From SG8-30 sp963695155 (GTDB lineage: Bacteria; Pseudomonadota; Gammaproteobacteria; Steroidobacterales; Steroidobacteraceae), in contig CAVOGD010000006.1 of assembly GCA_963695155.1 (NCBI GenBank), forward strand, positions 186,001 through 250,000: a stretch of DNA of 64,000 bases, written 5' to 3'. Shown in pieces: positions 17,897-26,926 of this stretch. The notes beneath the pieces are model-generated. The model was not told the origin of the DNA and did not search any database. It worked only from the letters and a program-made list of their open reading frames with translations. Position 1 is the stretch's first letter. The number at the start of each line of letters is the position of its first letter. The position numbers and the translations under genes were made by a program.

Positions 17897-18526
17897 TCAG
17901 CGCCGCGCGGCCGGCACGTCGAAGAAGTCCACCGCGCCCGTCTCCAGCGAGTATTCGGCGCCGACCACCCACAAGCCGTCGTCGCGGATCAGGTCCTCGA
18001 GGACCTTCGAGCCGCGCCGCAGCTGGCCGGCGGACGTGCGCACGTTGGCGCGCACGCCCTGGCGCAGCAATTCGTCGCCCGCCAGCCGCGCGTCGCCCTC
18101 GAGCAGGCCCTCGACGCTCGGCCGGATGTAGTCCACGATCGAAAGCACGTTGGGCGACAGCACGTCGGCGGGGCGCCGCAAGGCCCCGATGGTCGCAGTG
18201 ACGGCGCCGCAGCCGGTGTGCCCCAGCACCACCACCAGCCGCGTGCCGAACTGCGTGGCGGCGAACTCGACGCTGCCGACCAGCGACGGGGCGACGATGT
18301 TGCCGGCGACGCGGATCACGAACAGGTCGCCCAGCCCCTGATCGAAGACGATCTCGGCCGGCACCCGCGAGTCCGAGCAGCCGAGCACGATCGCGAACGG
18401 CGCCTGCGGCTGGGCATGCCCGGCGCACTTCACCACGCAGGTGTGCACGTCCCGGGTCTGGATGTCGGCCGCAAACCTGCTGTTGCCTTCCTTGAGCCGC
18501 TGCAGGGCCTCGCGCGCTGACATCAT
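17897..18526 (-). CDS. can: Beta-class carbonic anhydrase
   Basis: This enzyme interconverts CO2 and bicarbonate. The zinc and catalytic residues are visible in LGCSDSRVP (Cys, and the Asp-Arg pair) and GHTGCGAV (His and Cys). The protein is 209 residues, close to the family norm. I chose ATG 18526 (MMSAREALQ) because AAGGAG lies six bases upstream. It is convergent with the RDD gene and on the same strand as the MFS gene next to it. Confidence 0.93.
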   Translation of the reverse strand: MMSAREALQRLKEGNSRFAADIQTRDVHTCVVKCAGHAQPQAPFAIVLGCSDSRVPAEIVFDQGLGDLFVIRVAGNIVAPSLVGSVEFAATQFGTRLVVVLGHTGCGAVTATIGALRRPADVLSPNVLSIVDYIRPSVEGLLEGDARLAGDELLRQGVRANVRTSAGQLRRGSKVLEDLIRDDGLWVVGAEYSLETGAVDFFDVPAARR

Positions 18527-18616
18527 GATGGACTCCTTGCCGTCGCCTGAAGAGGGCCGGCGCCGGCCGGCCACTGCATCGTCATTGTGCCGCAGCGACG
18601 CGGCGGCCGCACGGCC

Positions 18617-19879
18617 TCAGCGCGCGGCGTCCGCCGCCTGGCCGGCCTTGTGCAGCACCAGCGCGCCAGCCGCGAACAGGATGACGATGGACAGGATGCC
18701 GGCCCGCGGACTGCCGGTGGCCAGCGCCGTCACGCCCACCAGCAACGGGCCGAGCACCGCGGCGAACTTGCCCATCATGTTGTAGAAGCCGAAGAACTCC
18801 GCCTGCTTGCCGGCCGGCACCAGCGCACCGAAATACGAGCGCGACAGGGACTGGATGCCGCCCTGCACCAGCCCGATCAGGCAGGCCAGCGCGTAGAACT
18901 CGGCGACCGTGTCCAGCCGGTAGGCGCCCAGCGTGGCGATCATGTACACGCCGATGGCGATGAAGATGCCGTTGCGCGCGCCGATGCGCCCGCCCAGCCA
19001 GCCGAACAGCATGGCCGCCGGGAAGGCGATGAACTGCGTGAGCAACAGGGCCGCGATCAGGCTGTGCTGCGGCAGGCCCAGCGACAGGCCGTAGTCCACG
19101 GCCATCTTGATGACCGTGTTCACGCCGTCGATGTACAGCCAGTAGGCCAGCAGGAACCAGACCAGCGGGCGATAGCGGCGGATCTCGCCGAGCGTGCCGC
19201 GCAGCTCGCGAAAGCCCGCGCGCGAGGCGTCCAGCAGGCCCAGCGGCCGCGCCGGGCGCGTCTCGCGCACCATCAGGAAGACCGGCAGGGAAAACACCAG
19301 CCACCAGACCGCGACGGTCAGGAACGACACGCGCACGGCCGCGGCGGCATCGGCCAGGCCGAACCACGCGGGCCGCAGCGTCATCGCCACGTTGACGGCG
19401 AACAGCAGGCCGCCGCCCAGGTAGCCCAGCGCGTAGCCGTAGGCCGAGACGAGATCCAGTTCCTCGCGCCGCGCCACGTCCAGCAGCAGCGAATCGTAGA
19501 AGACGATGCCTGCGGCGAAGCCGAACGAGGCCAGCACGTACAGGGCCACGGCCGCCTCCCACTCGCCCCGGCCCAGCCAGAACAGCGCGCCGGTCATCGC
19601 CGCGCCCAGCACGGTGAAGAGCGCCAGCGTGCGCACCCGCGCCCCGCCGCGGTCCGCGATGGCGCCCAGCAGCGGCGCCAGCAGCGCGATCGCCAGGCTG
19701 CCCAGGCCGTTGGCGAGCCCCAGCCGGAAGGTGCTGACGGTCACCTCCGCGCCCGCGCTCCAGAACTGCTTGAAGAAGACCGGGAAGAAGCCCGCCATCA
19801 CGGTCGTCGCGAACGCCGAGTTGGCCCAGTCGTACAGCGCCCAGGCGACGACGGGGCGGCGGGTCAGCGCGGGGTTCAA
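18617..19879 (-). CDS. MFS transporter, UMF1/Atg22-like
   Basis: This 420-residue major-facilitator protein has about 12 predicted membrane helices. The N-terminus (WALYDWANSAFATTVMAGFF) is the signature of the UMF1 (Atg22-like) family; other typical segments are GAIADRGGARVR and GLVQGGIQSLSRSYFGALVP. Its substrate is unknown; the fungal Atg22 exports amino acids from the vacuole, which is only a distant guide. The start is 65 bases away from the repeat element that separates it from prfC. Confidence 0.88.
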   Translation of the reverse strand: MNPALTRRPVVAWALYDWANSAFATTVMAGFFPVFFKQFWSAGAEVTVSTFRLGLANGLGSLAIALLAPLLGAIADRGGARVRTLALFTVLGAAMTGALFWLGRGEWEAAVALYVLASFGFAAGIVFYDSLLLDVARREELDLVSAYGYALGYLGGGLLFAVNVAMTLRPAWFGLADAAAAVRVSFLTVAVWWLVFSLPVFLMVRETRPARPLGLLDASRAGFRELRGTLGEIRRYRPLVWFLLAYWLYIDGVNTVIKMAVDYGLSLGLPQHSLIAALLLTQFIAFPAAMLFGWLGGRIGARNGIFIAIGVYMIATLGAYRLDTVAEFYALACLIGLVQGGIQSLSRSYFGALVPAGKQAEFFGFYNMMGKFAAVLGPLLVGVTALATGSPRAGILSIVILFAAGALVLHKAGQAADAAR

Positions 19880-19944
19880 GTGCGGGACCTCATGCGCGGC
19901 AGCATACCGCGGGTCCGGCTGCGTTGTGCCGCGGCGGTTGGTGC

Positions 19945-20044
19945 GGAGGGGTCAGACCCCCAAAGGGGGTCAGACCCCGGAGTCTCAGGTGCTTCCGCAT
20001 CTCCGTAGTCTGGGGTCTGACCCCCTTGGGGGTCTGACCCCTCC
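19945..20044. repeat. GGGGTCAGACCCC inverted-repeat element, copy 2
   Basis: This copy has arms GGAGGGGTCAGACCCCCAA at the left and TTGGGGGTCTGACCCCTCC at the right, which are perfect reverse complements (19 bp). Inner copies (GGGGGTCAGACCCCGGAGTC and GTCTGGGGTCTGACCCCC) lie within. The central ~25 bases are less structured. Its last base is the first base of the prfC stop codon on the other strand. It is a relative of the element at 9784-9854. Confidence 0.8.
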
Positions 20045-21634
20045 TACGCCGCCAGATGCTCGCGCGTCTCGGTGAAGCGCAGCCCCGGGAAGCGCTCGAT
20101 CGTCAGCTCGAGGTTGACGCGCGACGGCGCCATGTACACGAGGTCCCCGAAGTGGTCGAGCGCCAGGTGCTCATAGGCCCGGTCGCGGAACTCGTCGAGT
20201 TTCTTCGGGTCGTCGCCAGCCACCCAGCGCACGGTCGCGACGCTCACGCTCTCGAACGCGCACTGCACCTTGTATTCGTCCTGCAGGCGGAAGGCCACGA
20301 CGTCGAACTGCAGCTGGCCGACCGCGCCCAGCACCAGCTCGTTGTTCTTGAGCGGCCGGAACAGCTGGGTCGCGCCCTCCTCGCACAACTGGTCGAGGCC
20401 CTTGCTCAGCGCCTTCATGCGCAGCGGGTCCTTGAGCACGGCGCGCCGGAACATCTCCGGCGCGAAGTTCGGGATGCCCGTGAACACCAGCGGCTCGCCC
20501 TCGGTGAACGTGTCGCCGATGTTGATGGTGCCGTGGTTGTGCAGGCCGATGATGTCGCCGGCGCAGGCCTCGTCGGCCTGCGTGCCGGTCGGCCGCCATG
20601 AACGTCAGCGCGTCCGCGACGCGCACTTCCTTGCCCAGCCGCACGTGCCTGAGCCGCATGCCGCGCTGGTAGCGCCCGCTGCAGATGCGCAGGAACGCGA
20701 TGCGGTCGCGGTGGCCGGGGTCCATGTTGGCCTGGATCTTGAAGACGAAGCCCGCCAGCGCGGGCTCGTCGGCGGTCACGCTGCGCGTCGTCGTCTGCCG
20801 CGGCCGCGGCGGCGGCGCGTGCGCCACGAACTGCGCCAGCAGTTCCTCGACGCCGAAGTTGTTGATCGCCGAGCCGAAGAACACCGGCGTCTGGCGCGCC
20901 TCCAGGTAGGCCTGACGGTCGAGGCCCGGCGCCGCCCCGTGCAGCAGCTCGATCTCGCTGCGGAAGGCCCCGGCATCGGCGCCGAGGAACGCGCCGGCGG
21001 CGTCGGAAGCGATCCCGTCGATGGTGCGGTTGCGCCCCACCCGGCCGCCTTTCGCCGCATCGTAGGCGTAGATGCGGTCCTCCGGCAGGTGGTAGATGCC
21101 GCGCAGCGCGCTGCCCATGCCGATGGGCCAGGTGACGGGGGCGCAGGTGATGCCCAGCACGCGCTCGATCTCGTCGAGCAGCTCCATGGGCTCGCGGCCC
21201 TCGCGGTCGAGCTTGTTGACGAAGGTCATGATCGGCGTGTCGCGCAGCCGGCACACTTCCATCAGCTTGATGGTGCGCTCCTCGACGCCCTTCGCGCAGT
21301 CGATGACCATGAGCGCCGAGTCCACCGCCGTGAGGGTGCGGTAGGTGTCCTCGGAGAAGTCCTCGTGGCCCGGCGTGTCCAGCAGGTTGACGATGCAGTC
21401 GCGGTACGGGAACTGCATGACCGACGAGGTCACCGAGATGCCGCGCTGCTGCTCGAGGCGCATCCAGTCCGACGTGGCGTGCCGCGCCGCCTTGCGGCCC
21501 TTGACGGCGCCGGCCATCTGGATGGCGCCGCCGAACAGCAGCAGCTTCTCCGTCAGCGTGGTCTTGCCCGCGTCGGGGTGCGAGATGATGGCGAAGGTGC
21601 GACGGCGGGCGATTTCCTGGGCGAGCGGGGTCAT
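20044..21634 (-). CDS. prfC: Peptide chain release factor 3, frameshifted
   Basis: RF3 is a translational GTPase that recycles RF1/RF2 from the ribosome. The GTPase motifs are ISHPDAGKTTLTEKLL (G1), DTPGHEDFSEDTYR (G3) and FVNKLDREGREP (G4), and the RF3-typical C-terminal domains include TGIPNFAPEMFRRA. The frame breaks at about 20584-20590: LTFMAADR is followed in the next frame by TQADEACAGDIIGLHNHGT. One extra base restores a 529-residue protein, the family length. ATG 21634 (MTPLAQEIARRRTF) is the family start. Only the repeat element separates its stop from the MFS gene downstream. Confidence 0.92.
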
Positions 21635-21716
21635 GGCATCGGCTACCGGACTGGGCCTGGGGGCGCCGGCGACCCTCGAGGGGCCCGGCAGGGGGGCGGA
21701 TTCTACCCGAATCCCT

Positions 21717-22208
21717 TCAGGCGGCAGGGAACCGGTCGAGCGCGAGCCGCAGCACCACTGCGTCCTCGCGCCCCTCGTGCGCCTGGTAGTAGCCCTGCCG
21801 CAGCCCGACGCGCTCGAAGCCCGCCGCGGCATACAGCGCCAGCGCGGCGTGGTTGGACGGCCGCACCTCGAGGAACGCGTGCAGCATGCCTGCCCGCCGT
21901 GCGCGCCCCAGCAGCATGGTCAGCATCCGCCGCCCGATGCCGCGCCGCTGCAGCGCCGGCGCCAGGCACAGGTTCAGCAGGTGGCACTCCCCCGCGCCCG
22001 CGGACAGGATGCCGTAGCCCGTGATGCCCTCGCCGGTCTCGACCACCCAGCAGTCGTAGCCGACCCGCAGGCAGTCGCTGAATACCTGCTCGGTCCACGG
22101 GAACGGGTAGGTCTGCTGCTCGAGCGCCGCGACGGCGGGCAGGTCCTCGCTGCGCATGCGGCGGAAGCGGGGCTCGGGCGCCCGCGCATCGTCAGCCGCG
22201 GTCGCCAT
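21717..22208 (-). CDS. rimI: Ribosomal protein S18 alanine N-acetyltransferase RimI
   Basis: This GNAT acetyltransferase of 163 residues acetylates the N-terminal Ala of ribosomal protein S18. The acetyl-CoA motif is LAPALQRRGIGRRML, and the C-terminal pair ALALYAAAGFERVGLRQGYY is typical of RimI. The N-terminus overlaps the end of the uracil-DNA glycosylase gene by 17 bases, so the two are co-transcribed. It lies just upstream of prfC. Confidence 0.9.
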   Translation of the reverse strand: MATAADDARAPEPRFRRMRSEDLPAVAALEQQTYPFPWTEQVFSDCLRVGYDCWVVETGEGITGYGILSAGAGECHLLNLCLAPALQRRGIGRRMLTMLLGRARRAGMLHAFLEVRPSNHAALALYAAAGFERVGLRQGYYQAHEGREDAVVLRLALDRFPAA

Positions 22209-22869
22209 CGCGCAGCACGCTCATGAGGAACTTGAGGTCCTCCCAGGCCTTGCGCTTCTCGCCCGGGGAGCGCAGCAGGTAGGCGGGATGATAGGTCACG
22301 ACCACGGGCACGCCGCTGGCGTGCGGGTGCACGGTGCCGCGCAGCCGGCCGAGCGGGGCCGCGGTCGCCAGCAGGGCCTGCGCCGCGATGCGGCCCACGC
22401 AAAGTATCGCGCGCGGCGCGACCAGCTCGATCTGCCGGCGCAGGTACGGCAGGCACTCCGCCGTCTCGCCGGGTTGCGGGTCGCGGTTGTCGGGCGGCCG
22501 GCACTTCAGGATGTTGGCGATGTAGACGTCGCCACGCTCGAAGCCCATGGCCTTCAGCATCGCGTTCAGCAACTGCCCCGCCCGCCCGACGAACGGCTCG
22601 CCTTGCCGGTCCTCCTCGAACCCGGGCGCCTCGCCGATCACCATCAGCTGCGCGCTGCGGTCCCCGGTGCCGAACACGGTCTGGGTGCGCGTCGCGCTCA
22701 GGCCGCATCGCGTGCAGCCCACGACGGTCGTGCGCAGCGACTCCCAGCCCGGCGCGGCGGCCGGCGCGGCCCCCGGCGCGGCGCAGTCGCCCGCAGGCGG
22801 CGGGTTGCGGTCACGGTAGACCGTGACGCCGAGCGCGCCCAGGTACTCGAGCCGGTGCGAGCCCGCCAC
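22192..22869 (-). CDS. Uracil-DNA glycosylase, family 4 (iron-sulfur type)
   Basis: This enzyme removes uracil from DNA in base-excision repair. The 225-residue protein has the family-4 layout: the iron-sulfur Cys pair in GCTRCGLSATR, the GEAPGFEEDRQGEPFVGRAGQLL motif (split: active site GEAPG, then PFVGRAG), further Cys in ANILKCRPP and AILCVG, and the HPAYLLR motif. The N-terminal ~45 residues contain an Ala/Pro-rich linker. The start is a GTG at 22869, seven bases after the pssA stop. Confidence 0.9.
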   Translation of the reverse strand: MAGSHRLEYLGALGVTVYRDRNPPPAGDCAAPGAAPAAAPGWESLRTTVVGCTRCGLSATRTQTVFGTGDRSAQLMVIGEAPGFEEDRQGEPFVGRAGQLLNAMLKAMGFERGDVYIANILKCRPPDNRDPQPGETAECLPYLRRQIELVAPRAILCVGRIAAQALLATAAPLGRLRGTVHPHASGVPVVVTYHPAYLLRSPGEKRKAWEDLKFLMSVLRDGDRG

Positions 22870-22876
22870 GGTCCGC

Positions 22877-23647
22877 TCAGCTGCGGGCCGGCGCGCGGGG
22901 CTTGCGCCGCAGCTTGCGCCACAACCAGACCAGGGGCCCGGAGGCCGCGAAGCTGCCCGCCATCGCGAACAGAACCAGCGGCGGATCCAGGGCGATGAGC
23001 GCGAAGATCAACGGCACGACCAGCAGCCCCGAGTAGCGCACGCGCTCGCCCATGGCGAGGTCCTTGAAGCTGCGGTACGGGAAGCGGCTCACCATCAGCG
23101 CGGCGGCGGCGAATGTCACCGCGAAGGCCAGCACGAGCCCAGGCAGGCCGACCACGTCGTACTTGTGGGCCAGCCACACGAACGCGGCCACCGCGGCGGC
23201 GGCCGAGGGGCTGGGCAGGCCCTCGAAGAAGCGCTTGTCGGAGGTCACCGCGCGCGAATTGAAGCGTGCCAGCCTGAGCGCGGTGGCCGCGGCATAGAAG
23301 AACGCCGCGACCCAGCCGAACCTGAACCAGGCCGTGCCGTACTCGGCGATCCGCTCGATACCCCACTGGTAGCAGACGATCGCCGGCGCCAGGCCGAAGG
23401 CCACCATGTCGGCCAGGCTGTCGAATTCCTTGCCGAACAGGGTCTCGGTGCCGGTCAGGCGCGCCACGCGGCCGTCCAGGCCGTCGAAGGCCGTGGCCGC
23501 GAAGATCGCTATCGCAGCGCGCTCGAAGTTGCCGTCGATGGCGGCGACGACCGAGTAGAAGCCGAAGAACAGGCAGCCCGTCGTGAGCAGGTTGGGCAAC
23601 AGGTAGATGCCCCTGCGCGGCGCGGTCGATGGCGGCTCTGTATTCAT
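22877..23647 (-). CDS. pssA: CDP-diacylglycerol--serine O-phosphatidyltransferase
   Basis: This enzyme makes phosphatidylserine, the precursor of phosphatidylethanolamine. The CDP-alcohol phosphatidyltransferase motif D-G-x2-A-R-x8-G-x3-D-x3-D is seen in FDGLDGRVARLTGTETLFGK and the following EFDSLADM. Several membrane helices follow, with a basic C-terminus (RRKPRAPARS). The protein is 256 residues; ATG 23647 (MNTEPP) is preferred over an upstream start. It is first in a minus-strand run with the glycosylase and rimI, and divergent from proS. Confidence 0.92.
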   Translation of the reverse strand: MNTEPPSTAPRRGIYLLPNLLTTGCLFFGFYSVVAAIDGNFERAAIAIFAATAFDGLDGRVARLTGTETLFGKEFDSLADMVAFGLAPAIVCYQWGIERIAEYGTAWFRFGWVAAFFYAAATALRLARFNSRAVTSDKRFFEGLPSPSAAAAVAAFVWLAHKYDVVGLPGLVLAFAVTFAAAALMVSRFPYRSFKDLAMGERVRYSGLLVVPLIFALIALDPPLVLFAMAGSFAASGPLVWLWRKLRRKPRAPARS

Positions 23648-23792
23648 CAATGCGGAGCTCCCGGGCGGCACGACGATGATAGGGACCCGGCCGCCGCGTC
23701 ACAACGCGTGACCTGCGGCATGGCACGATCCCGTGCCTCCTTCTAAGATACCCCTTTTGGGGCGGACACCGGGTTCCGCAGCGGGGAGCACC

Positions 23793-25508
23793 ATGCGGCT
23801 TTCGGGCTATCCGATCCAGAACCTCAAGGAAGTGCCGGCCGAAGCGGAAGTCGTCAGCCACCGGCTGATGCTGCGCGCCGGCCTGGTGCGCCGTCTCGCC
23901 GGCGGACTCTACAGCTGGTTGCCGATGGGACTGCGGGTGCTGCGCAAGGTCGAACGCATCGTGCGCGAGGAAATGGACCGCGCCGGCGCGCTCGAGGTCT
24001 CGATGCCGGTGGCGCAGCCGGGCGAATTGTGGGTCGAGTCGGGCCGCTGGGACCAGTTCGGGCCCGAGTTGCTGCGCTTCCGCGACCGCCACGGGCGGGA
24101 CATGGTGCTGGCGCCGACCCACGAGGAGGTCATCACCGACCTGGCGCGCCGCGAACTCAAGTCCTATCGCCAGCTGCCGGTCAACTTCTACCAGATCCAG
24201 ACCAAGTTCCGCGACGAGATCCGCCCGCGTTTCGGCGTGATGCGCGCGCGCGAGTTCCTCATGAAGGACGCCTACAGCTTCCATGCGGACCACGCGTCCC
24301 TCGAGGAAGGCTATCGGCGCATGCACGACGCCTACACCGCGATCTTCTCGCGCATGCACCTCGACTTCCGCGCCGTGCTGGCCGACACCGGCGCGATCGG
24401 CGGCAGCGCCTCGCAGGAATTCCACGTGCTGGCCGATTCCGGCGAGGACGCCATCGCGTTCTCCGACGGCGACGATTACGCCGCCAACCTCGAAATGGCT
24501 GCGACCGTCGCGCCGCCCGGACCGCGTGCGGCGCCGGCCGCGACGATGCGCGAAGCCGCGACGCCCGACGCGCGGACGATTGCCGAGGTCAGCGCCTGCC
24601 TGGGCCTGCCGGCCGAGCGGTTCCTCAAGACCCTGATGGTCGAGGGCGACGACGGCGGCCTGGTCGCGCTCGTCGTGCGCGGCGACCACGAGCTCAACGC
24701 CGTCAAGGCGCAGAAACTCGCGGGCGTGGCCAGCCCGCTGCGCATGGCCGAGGCGGCGCGGGTCAGCGCGCTGGTCGGTTGCGAGCCGGGGTTCCTGGGG
24801 CCGGTGGGCCTGGATTGCCGCATCTACGCGGACTACGCCGCGGCGGCGGCGATCGACTTCGCCTGCGGCGCCAACCGGCGCGACGCCCACCTGACCGGGG
24901 TCAACTGGGGCCGCGACCTGCCGGAGCCGCCAACCGTGGACCTGCGCAACGCCATCGAGGGGGACCCGAGCCCGACCGGTCGCGGCCGCCTGAAGATCGC
25001 CCGCGGCATCGAGGTCGGCCACATCTTCCAGCTCGGCTGCAAGTACAGCGAGGCGCTCGGCGCCGCGGTGCTGGACGAGCACGGCAACAACGTGATGCTG
25101 CAGATGGGCTGCTACGGCATCGGCGTCACGCGGGTCGTGGCGGCGGCCATCGAACAGAACCACGACGAGCGGGGCATCATCTGGCCGGAGCCGATCGCGC
25201 CGTTCCTGGTGGTCCTCGTGCCGCTCAACTGGGCGAAGTCGCCGCGCGTGCGCGAGACTGCCGAACGGCTGTATGCAGACCTCACGCAGGCCGGGGTCGA
25301 GACGTTGCTCGACGACCGCGACGCGCGGCCCGGCGTGAAGTTCGCCGACGCCGAGCTGTTCGGCATCCCGCACCGGGTGGTCATTGCGGACCGCGGACTG
25401 GAGGCCGGCCACCTGGAGTACCGCCATCGCCGGGCGGCCGACAACGAGGACCTGCCGCTGGAGGGCGCCGTGCAGGCCCTGCAGGCGCGGTTCGGCCGCG
25501 GCCGCTGA
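23793..25508 (+). CDS. proS: Proline--tRNA ligase
   Basis: This class II synthetase charges tRNA-Pro. It is the bacterial type with an internal editing domain (571 residues): motif 1 region around MGLRVLRKVERIVREEM, motif 2 YQIQTKFRDEIRPRFGVMRAREF, the YbaK-like editing domain (about 230-390), motif 3 GCYGIGVTRVVAAAIEQ and the anticodon-binding domain. I chose ATG 23793 (MRLSGYPIQN), preceded by GGGGAG. The gene is followed 25 bases later by a lytic transglycosylase gene. Confidence 0.95.
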   Translation: MRLSGYPIQNLKEVPAEAEVVSHRLMLRAGLVRRLAGGLYSWLPMGLRVLRKVERIVREEMDRAGALEVSMPVAQPGELWVESGRWDQFGPELLRFRDRHGRDMVLAPTHEEVITDLARRELKSYRQLPVNFYQIQTKFRDEIRPRFGVMRAREFLMKDAYSFHADHASLEEGYRRMHDAYTAIFSRMHLDFRAVLADTGAIGGSASQEFHVLADSGEDAIAFSDGDDYAANLEMAATVAPPGPRAAPAATMREAATPDARTIAEVSACLGLPAERFLKTLMVEGDDGGLVALVVRGDHELNAVKAQKLAGVASPLRMAEAARVSALVGCEPGFLGPVGLDCRIYADYAAAAAIDFACGANRRDAHLTGVNWGRDLPEPPTVDLRNAIEGDPSPTGRGRLKIARGIEVGHIFQLGCKYSEALGAAVLDEHGNNVMLQMGCYGIGVTRVVAAAIEQNHDERGIIWPEPIAPFLVVLVPLNWAKSPRVRETAERLYADLTQAGVETLLDDRDARPGVKFADAELFGIPHRVVIADRGLEAGHLEYRHRRAADNEDLPLEGAVQALQARFGRGR

Positions 25509-25533
25509 AGCCGCCCGCCCCTGCGGTGATGCC

Positions 25534-26142
25534 ATGAGCTACACGCTACGCCTGCTGCTGCTTGCCGGCGCGCTCGCGCTGGCGCCGGCGGCGGCTGCCG
25601 AGCGGCAGCAGGACCCGGGCCTGCGACAGGTGATCGAGTCGGCCATCCGCGCGCAGCCGTGCTTCGAGGACAAGTTCGACGACGTGGTCTGGTATTCCGT
25701 GATGCAGCCGCGGGTCGCGAAGCGATTGCGCCAGCAGCCGCGCGACCTGCGCCTGGGCGAGGACCTGGACGCGGCGGCACGGCGCATCCTGCACGCCGTT
25801 CACTGCGAGGCGCGCAAGCACGCCATGCTGCGCGACCGCCCGCAGCTCGTGCTGGCCGTCATCGACGTGGAGAGCGCCTTCGACCCGTTCGCCGTGTCCT
25901 ATGCCGGCGCGGTCGGCCTGATGCAGGTCATGCCCTTCTGGCCCAACCAGCTCGGCCTGCAGACCCGCGACCTGCTCGACGTCGAGATGAACATCCGCAT
26001 GGGCACCAGCATCCTCGCCTACTACCTCGAGCGCGAGAAGGGCGAGTACCGCCGCGCGCTGGCGCGTTACAACGGCAGCCTGGGCCGGCGCACCTACCCG
26101 GACCTGGTGCTGGGACGGCTGGAGTCGCGCTGGCGGCGGTAG
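25534..26142 (+). CDS. Lytic transglycosylase (SLT domain), exported
   Basis: This 202-residue protein has a signal peptide (LRLLLLAGALALAPAAAA) and a C-terminal SLT domain. The catalytic Glu is in VIDVESAFDPFAVS, followed by GAVGLMQVMPFWPNQLG and ALARYNGSLGRR. It would cleave peptidoglycan glycan strands in the periplasm with formation of 1,6-anhydro ends. ATG 25534 puts the signal peptide at the N-terminus. It probably shares the proS transcript and is convergent with the acylphosphatase gene. Confidence 0.88.
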   Translation: MSYTLRLLLLAGALALAPAAAAERQQDPGLRQVIESAIRAQPCFEDKFDDVVWYSVMQPRVAKRLRQQPRDLRLGEDLDAAARRILHAVHCEARKHAMLRDRPQLVLAVIDVESAFDPFAVSYAGAVGLMQVMPFWPNQLGLQTRDLLDVEMNIRMGTSILAYYLEREKGEYRRALARYNGSLGRRTYPDLVLGRLESRWRR

Positions 26143-26181
26143 GAGCCGCGGTCGCAGCGATGCTATAGGTGTTAACAGGCC

Positions 26182-26448
26182 CTAGTGGGTTGAAAAGCCG
26201 GGTGGGACGGACAGGCCGGCGGCGTCCTCGACCTGGACCGAGCTGACCTCGGCCATCGGCGGGCCGTGCCTCAGCCAGGCCAGCAACGACTCGACGGCCG
26301 GGGCCGCACCGGCCACGATCACCTCGACCGTGCCGTCCCCCAGGTTGCGGATCCGGCCGTCGACGCCCAGCGCCAGGGCCCGCCGGGCGGCACTGAACCG
26401 GAAACCGACACCCTGCACCCGTCCGTAGATCCGTACCCGGCGGGTCAC
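26182..26448 (-). CDS. acyP: Acylphosphatase
   Basis: This is a small enzyme hydrolysing carboxyl-phosphate bonds. The signature VRIYGRVQGVGFRFSA holds the phosphate-binding loop and the catalytic Arg, and IRNLGDGTVEVIVAG holds the catalytic Asn. A GTG at 26448 gives 88 residues, the normal length; a GTG about 30 bases upstream is an alternative. It lies 32 bases after a small lipoprotein gene on the same strand. Confidence 0.88.
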   Translation of the reverse strand: MTRRVRIYGRVQGVGFRFSAARRALALGVDGRIRNLGDGTVEVIVAGAAPAVESLLAWLRHGPPMAEVSSVQVEDAAGLSVPPGFSTH

Positions 26449-26480
26449 GACGCCCGCGGTGTCGGCCGCCGCGACCACCG

Positions 26481-26765
26481 TCAGGGGCTGCCGTCCGGCG
26501 CCGCGCGCGACGCCTCCAGCGCGCGGATGGCCATGCGGCGCGCGTCGATCGCCGCGTTCCTGGCCTGCCGGTAGGCGCGTTGTTCGAGGTAACCCTCGGC
26601 CGCGGTCACGAATTCCTGCGCCGCGCTGAATTCCCGCGGCGCGCGCTCCGCCGCACCCGCCACCTGCGCGGCGAGCACGGCCTGGCGCGCGTCGCTCATT
26701 TCCTGCACGGGTGCAGCGACGCAGCCAGCGAGACACAACAACCCGATCGCGACGGCCTTTCTCAT
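26481..26765 (-). CDS. Small lipoprotein, DUF4398-like
   Basis: This 94-residue protein begins MRKAVAIGLLCLAGC, a lipoprotein signal with lipobox LAGC (Cys 15). The mature part is a helical, Ala-rich repeat (DARQAVLAAQVAGAAE, AAQEFVTAAEGYLEQR, YRQARNAAIDARRMA) like the DUF4398 family, a TPR-like helical pair found in outer-membrane lipoproteins of proteobacteria. The function is unknown. ATG 26765 was chosen for the signal peptide. Confidence 0.75.
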   Translation of the reverse strand: MRKAVAIGLLCLAGCVAAPVQEMSDARQAVLAAQVAGAAERAPREFSAAQEFVTAAEGYLEQRAYRQARNAAIDARRMAIRALEASRAAPDGSP

Positions 26766-26926
26766 GTAACCGCTTGAAGAGTCGGGGAAAACGCCGGCAA
26801 CGTAGCAGCGGCCCGAGCCAGCCGTCAAGCGCGGTGCGCACCGCCGCGTGGCGCGCCCGCCGCGTATGCTTGGCAGGGCGAGGCCCGGCCGCCGCAACGA
26901 CCCGCGCCCATTGGAGATTTGCACGC

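Noticed and set aside
14145..18131. A 1328-codon open frame on the plus strand as one giant protein
   Set aside because: It only strings together the tgpA and mtfA reading frame outside their true ends; frames of DUF58, tgpA (C-terminal part) and mtfA (C-terminal part) are better supported in the other frames.
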